In this document: positions 57,883 to 64,000 of the stretch, piece by piece
Position numbering within the stretch: the stretch's first letter is position 1
How the letters are laid out: the number at the start of each line of letters is the position of its first letter
Assembly (NCBI RefSeq): GCF_025151385.1
Contig: NZ_CP102287.1
Location: 1,240,001-1,304,000 of the forward strand
Reading direction: 5' to 3'
Length of the DNA: 64,000 nucleotides
From: Hoylesella buccalis ATCC 35310
GTDB lineage: Bacteria > Bacteroidota > Bacteroidia > Bacteroidales > Bacteroidaceae
Notes under the pieces: generated by a model
Database searches by the model: none
What the model saw: the letters and a program-made list of their open reading frames with translations, nothing else
Told to the model about the DNA's origin: nothing
Position numbers and translations under genes: made by a program

Positions 57883-58593
57883 TTATTCATAATCATCAAT
57901 CACACGATTGGTAAATTCCATCATGGGTTGAGCCACCTTGAATAACTCTGTCATGGGTTCTATCCAGCCATTGCCCTCAAAAAAGTCATCTTCAACCCGA
58001 TGCCAGCAAGCATAATCCTTCATTCGAAGATAGTCAATAAACTCATAATCGGCCGGAAAACCCTTCGGACAAGTCTTCAATCGGCTGATTCCAAAGCCCT
58101 TGTCCGATGCCTGTTCATCACTCCACGAACCCTGAGTGGCATAACCAAAGAAATGAACAAACTTGCCATTCTCCACACATCTTCGCCACTCGTCAATGTT
58201 GCCCATAATCTCATTGCGGCAAGAGGTCAAGATATGGGTGGGCAACCAATAAGCTCCGGCCGACAACAGGCAATGACCTGGCTGCACATGGATGTAGTAA
58301 CCAGCATGTAACGACTTACGACCTTTGGCGCTGATGTATGCACCAAAATGCCTTTTGTAGGGCGATTTGTCGGGCGAGAAACGTGTGTCACGATTAAAAC
58401 GGAAGCACGCTTCCTTGGCTGTTACATGCGATACGTAGGCATCAAACTTAGAGATGGCTGCGATAGCCCGCTCCACTCCCTCCTCAAAATCGTTGCGACA
58501 AGCCAAATATTCGTCTTTATGGGCTTGATACCAGTCACGATTGTTATTCTTGGCAATGCGCTCTAAATATTTTAAAATGCGTTGGATATTCAT
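57883..58593 (-). CDS. DUF2461 family protein
   Basis: 236 residues. The pattern LKYLERIAKNNNRDWYQAHK, CFRFNRDTRFSPDKSPYKRH and FGAYISAKGRKSLHAGYYIH then VQPGHCLLSAGAYWLP is that of DUF2461. Function unknown. It lies on the minus strand between nth and comEC, 45 bp after nth starts its 3' end, so it may be in one transcript with them. Confidence 0.9.
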   Translation of the reverse strand: MNIQRILKYLERIAKNNNRDWYQAHKDEYLACRNDFEEGVERAIAAISKFDAYVSHVTAKEACFRFNRDTRFSPDKSPYKRHFGAYISAKGRKSLHAGYYIHVQPGHCLLSAGAYWLPTHILTSCRNEIMGNIDEWRRCVENGKFVHFFGYATQGSWSDEQASDKGFGISRLKTCPKGFPADYEFIDYLRMKDYACWHRVEDDFFEGNGWIEPMTELFKVAQPMMEFTNRVIDDYE

Positions 58594-58638
58594 ATAATCG
58601 ATGTTTTAAAGATGGAAGATGCAAGTTACAACAATGAT

Positions 58639-59289
58639 TCATGCAAGTTTGGAAGATGTCAATCGCTTAGGACAAATCTGGTCAAACTGGCACTTTTCAC
58701 ACTTGGGACGTTGACTTTGACAAATGTATCTGCCATGCAAAAGCAGCCAATGGTGCGCACTCGACACATCTTCTTCAGGGATGTACTTCATCAATTCAAG
58801 TTCAACTTTCAAGGGAGTGTCGGCCTTCAGCGGCACCAACCCCATGCGATGACTCACTCTGTAGACGTGAGTATCAACCGCAATCTTTGCTTTTCCATAC
58901 CAAACGGCTTGCACTACGTTGGCCGTCTTGCGCCCTACGCCAGGCAATTTCACCAAATCGGCGGTGTTGTCCGGCACTTCTCCGCCGAAATCGCTTACTA
59001 ACATTTGCGCCATCTCCACCAAATGCCGTGATTTGGCATTAGGATAACTCACGCTGCGCACATATTCCAACACCTCTTCGGGCGTAGCTTGTGCCATCGA
59101 CTGTGCGTCAGGATAACGCTGAAACAACGCCGGTGTCACCTGATTGATGCGCTTATCGGTGCATTGTGCGCTTAACAATGTGGCAACCAATAGCTGAAAA
59201 GCCGACCCAAACTCAAGTTCGGTCGTAACGATGGGCGTTGTTTTTCTGAAATAATCGAGAATATATTGATATCTTTCTTTTCGTGTCAT
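58639..59289 (-). CDS. nth: Endonuclease III
   Basis: 216 residues from ATG 59289. A DNA glycosylase/AP-lyase for oxidised pyrimidines. Helix-hairpin-helix with the catalytic lysine: VKLPGVGRKTANVVQAVW; the catalytic aspartate: KIAVDTHVYRVSHRMGL. The C-terminal [4Fe-4S] cluster has four cysteines (YICQSQRPKCEKCQFDQICP). FQLLVATLLSAQCTDKRINQ is the usual N-terminal helix. A longer upstream frame to 59358 would start in the cyd terminator region and is not supported. Confidence 0.97.
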   Translation of the reverse strand: MTRKERYQYILDYFRKTTPIVTTELEFGSAFQLLVATLLSAQCTDKRINQVTPALFQRYPDAQSMAQATPEEVLEYVRSVSYPNAKSRHLVEMAQMLVSDFGGEVPDNTADLVKLPGVGRKTANVVQAVWYGKAKIAVDTHVYRVSHRMGLVPLKADTPLKVELELMKYIPEEDVSSAHHWLLLHGRYICQSQRPKCEKCQFDQICPKRLTSSKLA

Positions 59290-59373
59290 ATCACAAAAAT
59301 ACGAAACATTTCGCAATTCACCAAGCCCTTGAAGCGTTTTCACACACCATGACATCAAGGTTTCTCGATAAAA

Positions 59374-59417
59374 AAAATGTGACTAAACTCAAGTGTCTCA
59401 CCGAATTTAGTCACATT
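59374..59417 (-). terminator. Terminator of the cyd operon
   Basis: AATGTGACTAAA (59374-59385) pairs with TTTAGTCACATT (59406-59417). On the minus strand a run of eight T follows. It ends the cydAB transcript 20 bp past the cydB stop. Confidence 0.85.
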
Positions 59418-59436
59418 CTTTTATAATTAGATAAGC

Positions 59437-60582
59437 TTAATAAGCATCCTCATGTTTAATCTCTTCTTTCGTGATTTTCTTGCTATCCATGGCATGCCAT
59501 ACATAAACTATATAAGCAAGGACGAATGGAATAAAGAGTGAAACAATGGCCATAGTGCGCAATGTAAATTCACTACTACTACTGTTCATGATGGTCAGTG
59601 AACTCTGCAAATCGGCATTAGAAGGATAATAAGCTGTATTGTTCCAACCTGCAATGAGCAACAGAACCAAAACAACTAAGACTACGCCAATACCTGCCGG
59701 CCAAATACCCTTGATATAGGTGTTACTCAATACAGTCTTGACAATGCCGAACAGCAGCAATACCACGCCAACCAGCAACACAATAGCAAGATACCACATG
59801 TCTAACAGGTTGTATAGATACTTCATCGACTCCATAGAAATCACGCCAGTGGCTGGGTCATAGGCGAAACCATCCTTCAACAAGGTTCTAATTAGGAACG
59901 GGAGGAACAGCAACAAGAATGCTCCTGTGTTGTAAATAAGATGCTTACGGCTGCGAGCGCGCAGTGTATCATCGGCCACATTATTAATAATGTAGAGCAA
60001 ACCCAATATGCGAGCCAAGAAGAACACGGCTAAACCCAGCACCACATTCCATACATCCAGCAACGCATCCAAGCCATGACTGTAGTTGGCCCACCTGCTT
60101 ATCACCGGTGCCATACCATTGGTGATGTTAATCTTGTCGACCAAGAAGTTAGAACCGTTGAAGAATGTTGCAACGGCACCACCCAACAAAACAGGACCCA
60201 AAATACCATTGATGACCAAGCACCATTGGAAAGTCTTCACTCCTAAGATGTTTCCCAGTTTGTTTTGAAATTCATAGCTCACTGCCTGAACAACAAACGA
60301 GAAGAGAATAATCATCCACAACCAATAAGCACCACCGAAGCTGGTACTGTAAAACAAAGGAAAAGAAGCGAAGAAAGCACCACCAAAGGTAACCAACGTC
60401 GTGAAAGTGGTTTCCCACTTGCGCCCCGTACTGTTGACAACCATCCTACGCTCATGTTCGGTCTTACCCAGGTTGAACACCAAAGAGTTAGCACCCTGAA
60501 CAAACATCAAGAATACCAGTAAGGCTCCTAACAAAGAAACAAGAAACCACCAGTAATGTTGTAAAAAACTATATGTAATCAT
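59437..60582 (-). CDS. cydB: Cytochrome bd quinol oxidase subunit II
   Basis: 381 residues, about nine membrane helices (YWWFLVSLLGALLVFLMFVQ at the start, FGGAYWLWMIILFSFVVQAV after it). GGAYWLWM, YEFQNKLGN and the WCLVINGILGPVLLGGAVAT stretch are typical of CydB. Second oxidase subunit, with CydA gives a high-affinity quinol oxidase that removes traces of oxygen. It follows cydA by 17 bp and is last in the three-gene operon. Confidence 0.97.
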   Translation of the reverse strand: MITYSFLQHYWWFLVSLLGALLVFLMFVQGANSLVFNLGKTEHERRMVVNSTGRKWETTFTTLVTFGGAFFASFPLFYSTSFGGAYWLWMIILFSFVVQAVSYEFQNKLGNILGVKTFQWCLVINGILGPVLLGGAVATFFNGSNFLVDKINITNGMAPVISRWANYSHGLDALLDVWNVVLGLAVFFLARILGLLYIINNVADDTLRARSRKHLIYNTGAFLLLFLPFLIRTLLKDGFAYDPATGVISMESMKYLYNLLDMWYLAIVLLVGVVLLLFGIVKTVLSNTYIKGIWPAGIGVVLVVLVLLLIAGWNNTAYYPSNADLQSSLTIMNSSSSEFTLRTMAIVSLFIPFVLAYIVYVWHAMDSKKITKEEIKHEDAY

Positions 60583-60599
60583 TGTATTACCTTTCTTAT

Positions 60600-62162
60600 T
60601 TATAATTCAACCTGATTTGACTTTTCACTATTCTCAGGACCTTTCTTAATAGCCTTGCAAAGAATGTTAATCTCAACAGCCAACATGGCGGTGAAGAGAA
60701 TCAAGAATATAAAGAAGGTGACAATAACCGAACTCGGTTTAATGTCAGACACGGCAACCCATGTCGGCAACATATCCTGGATGGTCCACGGCTGACGACC
60801 AAACTCTGCCACTAACCAGCCTGATTGAGAGGCCAGGTAAGCGCATGGCAACAGCACGATGCCCGAAATCAACAACCAGCGATGTTTGATGATGTCTTTC
60901 TTGTAAACGATGAAAAGCGAACAGATAAAGAACAAAATCAACAACATGCCGATGCCAACCATCACTCTGAATGCCCAGAAGTTCACTGGAATGAACGGAA
61001 CAACTTGGTGGGGCGATTTTACATAACCATAACCAAAATAAGGCATGTTGTCTTTCAGAATCTGCTTGGTAGCTTCATCCTTCTTGCCTGAACGATAATC
61101 TTGCAGCGCTGCAATGGCCATCTGGCCGCGCTTCATCTTTTCTTCTACCGAAATAACCTTCGTACCGTCAGGTTTGGTATAACCATTCAGAAGGTCATTC
61201 ACGCCAGGCACATATCCATTGGCGTCTAAGGTTGCCAAGAATGACAAGCCATTAGGCACGGCCATCTTCATCGGTGGCTCTTGCTGGTTCACATAGTCGG
61301 GTTGCTTAAATGGGTTAACAGCTGCAAATACCGTCAATCCCTGGCCCGTTCCACCATTGTAAAGCGCTTCCATCGAAGCCAGTTTCATAGGCTGTACCTT
61401 GCCAACCTGGATAGCTGAGCTGTGTCCGGTAATCAATGTCAATGCCACAGCTGCCAAGCCAAAGATACTACCTATCTTCATACTCTCAATAGCCAACTTG
61501 TGATCACGCTTCTTAAGCAAGTACCAACTACTTACGGCCACAGTAAACACAGCACCGATAATCCATGAAGAGGTCACGGTATGACAGAACTTGTCCACGG
61601 CAAAGGGCGACAAAGCCACGTCCATAAACGAGTTCATCTCAAAGCGCATGGTATCAGGATTAAACTCCTGTCCAACGGGCAACTGCATCCAAGCGTTAGC
61701 TACCAGAATCCACCAAGCAGAGATGGTTGCGCCCAACCCCGTGAGCCAGGTAGAAGCCAGGTGGAAACCAGGAGACACTTTCTTCCATCCAAAGAACATT
61801 ACAGCCACGAAGGTAGCCTCCATGAAGAAAGCAATAATACCCTCGATAGCCAACGGAGCACCGAAGATATCGCCTACAAACCATGAGTAGTTGCTCCAGT
61901 TGGTACCAAATTCGAATTCCAAGATGAGGCCTGTTGCCACACCCATGGCGAAATTAATACCAAACAGCTTTTGCCAAAACCGCGCCGCATCCTTCCAAAA
62001 AGGGTCACGGGTACGATAATAGCGAGTTTCCATAATTCCCATAACGACGGCAAGACCAAGCGTTAATGGAACAAAAAGCCAGTGATAAATGGCTGTTAAA
62101 GCAAATTGGGCACGCGACCAGTCGATCGTTTGTGCCGAAATGTCTAATAACAGATTGTGCAT
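60600..62162 (-). CDS. cydA: Cytochrome bd quinol oxidase subunit I
   Basis: 520 residues. QFALTAIYHWLFVPLTLGLA (haem ligand His), FATNW-like region in LILEFEFGTNWSNYSWFVGD, DKFCHTVTSSWIIGAVF (second His ligand), and the quinol-side loop carrying TGHSSAIQVGKVQPMKLASM. Nine helices end in a short tail. Catalyses quinol oxidation with reduction of O2 to water; useful for an anaerobe that tolerates low oxygen. First oxidase gene after the small DUF4492 gene. Confidence 0.97.
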   Translation of the reverse strand: MHNLLLDISAQTIDWSRAQFALTAIYHWLFVPLTLGLAVVMGIMETRYYRTRDPFWKDAARFWQKLFGINFAMGVATGLILEFEFGTNWSNYSWFVGDIFGAPLAIEGIIAFFMEATFVAVMFFGWKKVSPGFHLASTWLTGLGATISAWWILVANAWMQLPVGQEFNPDTMRFEMNSFMDVALSPFAVDKFCHTVTSSWIIGAVFTVAVSSWYLLKKRDHKLAIESMKIGSIFGLAAVALTLITGHSSAIQVGKVQPMKLASMEALYNGGTGQGLTVFAAVNPFKQPDYVNQQEPPMKMAVPNGLSFLATLDANGYVPGVNDLLNGYTKPDGTKVISVEEKMKRGQMAIAALQDYRSGKKDEATKQILKDNMPYFGYGYVKSPHQVVPFIPVNFWAFRVMVGIGMLLILFFICSLFIVYKKDIIKHRWLLISGIVLLPCAYLASQSGWLVAEFGRQPWTIQDMLPTWVAVSDIKPSSVIVTFFIFLILFTAMLAVEINILCKAIKKGPENSEKSNQVEL

Positions 62163-62174
62163 AATGTAATGTAT

Positions 62175-62399
62175 TTAATGAATGTTTCGTTTAATCATCT
62201 CGGTAGATACGAAATCTGCTTCATCGCCTTTTTGCGAGTTCTGTTTGATGAAATCAGGAAAGAAGAATACTTTCAGAATAGCGAACATGATGAAGAGTTT
62301 AATCAAAATGACAGTCCATAGTGTTTTACCTACGGTCATGTGCTTAAAGCCATCATAGTACAAATCAAAAGCTCGATAAATAAAGCTGTTTTTATTCAT
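62175..62399 (-). CDS. DUF4492 small membrane protein of the cyd operon
   Basis: 74 residues from ATG 62399 (MNKNSFIYRAFDLYYDGFKH, then MTVGKTLWTVILIKLFIMFA). One membrane helix and a charged tail. DUF4492 proteins sit immediately upstream of cydAB in Bacteroidetes and may take the part of CydX. The cydA ATG lies 12 bp beyond its stop. A minus-strand TACCTTTA at about 62428-62421, one base off the -7 consensus, may be the operon promoter. Confidence 0.88.
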   Translation of the reverse strand: MNKNSFIYRAFDLYYDGFKHMTVGKTLWTVILIKLFIMFAILKVFFFPDFIKQNSQKGDEADFVSTEMIKRNIH

Positions 62400-62667
62400 A
62401 GTAAAGTAGTTTTCGGGTGTAAAGGTAATAAAATATATGTAAAGTTGTACTTTTTCGTAAAAAAAATTATTCACAACGTTGGAAGAAACAAATTCAAGCC
62501 GATATGGATACATGATTTTTCTTGACAACGAGCCTTCAAATCCCGGGCGTATTTGCAAGCAACATACTTTTGGCTGGCAAATACGGCAAGCACGAGCCAC
62601 TTTCATACCAAATTGTTACACAAACACTTACACACACATGCACTCCATAACACTTCATCATTTTGGC

Positions 62668-62798
62668 TTTCAGATGCCAACAGCATAGCTTTTAGGCAGC
62701 AATAACAATGCTATTGGCAGTTTATCAGCATGCTTTTAGCCCGTTAAAGCATGCAGATGGCAAGACAAAAGGATGCTTCTGAGCGGACAAAATCAATA
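62668..62798. repeat. 22-bp degenerate tandem array, locus 6 (six units)
   Basis: Units start at 62668, 62690, 62712, 62734, 62755 and 62777; lengths 22, 22, 22, 21, 22, 22. Five of six end in GC after CATA, CAAT, GCAT, GCAT or GGAT. The start is TTTC, TTTT, TATT, TTTT, AGAT or TTCT. It is the longest array, between the cyd promoter region and the coiled-coil gene. Confidence 0.75.
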
Positions 62799-63140
62799 TT
62801 TTTGTGTAAAAATACGTTTTTTCTTCCTAAATTATTGCCTCCTTACATCCGCTGTGCCTATTGATTTTTTCCAGATGAACAGTTTTCAACAGCTGTTTTT
62901 GGGGTAAAAAACGATGAAAATATCTGACAAATTCTTCTATTACGTCTCTGCATCACAGCAGTGACACAAGATTGACGCATACCTCTAACTCACCATGCAG
63001 CATCCCCTGAGCGCAGGGGGGTCGCATCACATCCTACAACGAAATACAAAGCTCAAGACCCCCAAAAAGTGCTTTGCAAAGTTTATTTTTATCAAAAAAC
63101 ATTAAAAACAAGCCGAATGGTCATTTGTCTTTTATTTTTT
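62799..63140. other. Gene-free stretch with hairpins
   Basis: No reading frame of note. CCCCTG-AGCG-CAGGGG (63005-63020) forms a hairpin, and a GGGGGTC/GACCCCC pair (about 63016 and 63056) offers an alternative fold. It could hold a small RNA or terminator; this is not established. Confidence 0.35.
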
Positions 63141-63171
63141 TTTGCCAATCAACATTAAATATATAAATTTG
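63141..63171 (+). promoter_or_regulatory. Promoter of the coiled-coil gene
   Basis: TTTG (63141-63144), exactly 19 bp, TAAATTTG (63164-63171); ATG is at 63200. A complete match to the Bacteroidetes promoter. Confidence 0.8.
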
Positions 63172-63199
63172 CAAAGACAATTATTAAGTAAAATTACCT

Positions 63200-64000
63200 A
63201 TGAAAAAAAAGGTAGTCATTCCGATAATCGTTTTCATGCTCCTACTCGTTGCAGGCATTGTATATCTTGCCTACAACCTGAACAAGCAGCAACAGCATAA
63301 CCAGGAGATGCAAGAGTTGGCCGAGCTGGACAAGCAGGAAATGGAAAACGAATATCAACGATTTGCCGATCAATATAGTGAGATGAAGACACAAATCAGC
63401 AACGATTCCATTGTCGCTCAGCTCACCAAAGAACAGGAAAAGACCGAGCGGCTCTTGAACGAGCTGAAGCAAGTAAAGAGCAATGACGCTCGTGAAATTG
63501 CCAGGTTGAAAAAAGAATTGGCCACCGTGCGCGCCGTCCTGCGCAGCTATGTGATGGAAATAGACTCGCTGAACCGGCTCAATCAAAACCTGACCAAGGA
63601 AAATACCCGCATCAAGGGAGAATATGAAGCTGCCAACCGACAAATAGAAGGGTTGAGCACTGAAAAGGCAAACCTGTCGGAGAAGGTGGCCATCGCTGCA
63701 CAATTGGATGCCACAGGCATTAACCTATCCCTTCGTGACAAGCGAGGCAGGGCAACCAAGCGGTTGAAAAAGGCTAAGACCCTGCAAGTGGATTTCAGCA
63801 TTGCGAAAAACGTTACTGCCACCAATGGCATGCGTACGCTGTATGTGCGCATTGTAGCACCTACGGGAAGCGTGCTGGGCGGAGCCGGTACATTCCCATA
63901 CGAGAACAAGAATTTGCAGGCTACTGCAAAAAAAACCGTGGAATACGGCGGTCAGCAAACCAATGTCACAGCCTATTGGAACATAGACCAAGCCATGGTC
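63200..64000 (+). CDS. Membrane-anchored coiled-coil protein (3' end outside window)
   Basis: 267 codons are visible from ATG 63200; the frame is open at the window edge. One N-terminal helix (VVIPIIVFMLLLVAGIVYLA) is followed by a coiled coil of about 160 residues (QEKTERLLNELKQVKSNDAR, EYEAANRQIEGLSTEKANLS) and then a globular region (LQVDFSIAKNVTATNGMRTL, YVRIVAPTGSVLGGAGTFPY). The pattern suggests a periplasmic or surface protein held in the inner membrane. I do not recognise a named family with certainty. A full consensus promoter lies upstream. Confidence 0.8.
   Translation, partial: MKKKVVIPIIVFMLLLVAGIVYLAYNLNKQQQHNQEMQELAELDKQEMENEYQRFADQYSEMKTQISNDSIVAQLTKEQEKTERLLNELKQVKSNDAREIARLKKELATVRAVLRSYVMEIDSLNRLNQNLTKENTRIKGEYEAANRQIEGLSTEKANLSEKVAIAAQLDATGINLSLRDKRGRATKRLKKAKTLQVDFSIAKNVTATNGMRTLYVRIVAPTGSVLGGAGTFPYENKNLQATAKKTVEYGGQQTNVTAYWNIDQAMV

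Overview
The window reads as chromosome of a Bacteroidales bacterium, most likely Prevotella in the broad sense. The signs are a SusC/SusD pair with DUF4843 and PKD-like lipoproteins, Bacteroidetes-type promoters (TTTG, 19 bp, TAnnTTTG) ahead of several genes, an 1110-residue SecA with a C-terminal zinc motif, a pyrK-pyrD (class 1B) pair, a DUF4492-cydA-cydB operon, and abundant lipoproteins and beta-barrel proteins. No rRNA, tRNA, CRISPR array, integrase or transposase was seen by eye.

Layout. 1-2.6 kb: a MATE exporter cut by the window edge, a broken short-chain dehydrogenase remnant, and a WecB-like epimerase homologue that lacks catalytic residues. 2.8-9.0 kb: a complete four-gene SMC-type operon on the minus strand with overlapping genes, matching a Wadjet (JetABCD) anti-plasmid system. 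9.4-15.4 kb: SPFH/NfeD pair, M48 lipoprotein protease, small lipoprotein, pyrK-pyrD, XRE regulator. 15.4-16.3 kb: AT-rich stretch without genes. 16.3-21.3 kb: holA, a PD-(D/E)XK domain protein, a secreted sialidase, a TerB-J-domain protein and an unrecognised small gene with a textbook promoter. 21.5-34.9 kb: a susC-susD-DUF4843-PKD-FN3-like-M16 peptidase locus, divergent from a membrane-anchored TPR/HTH regulator, with a perfect 25-bp palindrome between them. 35-39 kb: zinc-ribbon/Nif3 pair and envelope proteins. 39.5-43.2 kb: a UPF0014-like permease with an ATPase-like partner that has lost its catalytic motifs, then the agmatine-to-putrescine pair aguA-aguB. 43.4-49 kb: ppiD, a CNNM/CBS protein, lptC, a FadL-like barrel. 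49-62.4 kb: DUF4105 protein, a phosphatase-like protein missing most metal ligands, secA, an orphan ABC ATPase, comEC, DUF2461, nth, cytochrome bd. 63.2 kb to the end: a membrane-anchored coiled-coil protein, cut by the edge.

The most unusual structure is not a gene. Six intergenic regions (11.1, 16.2, 18.5, 39.3, 51.8 and 62.7 kb) each carry three to six degenerate head-to-tail units, most of exactly 22 bp (about two helical turns), with a shared pattern close to TATTGG-N4-CAAAAGCAT-N3. Two of the loci also share a TGTTGTAAAGAAAA box at the same distance, 129 bp, beyond the array. I do not recognise this as a named element. Gene functions rest on motif recognition by eye; no search was run.
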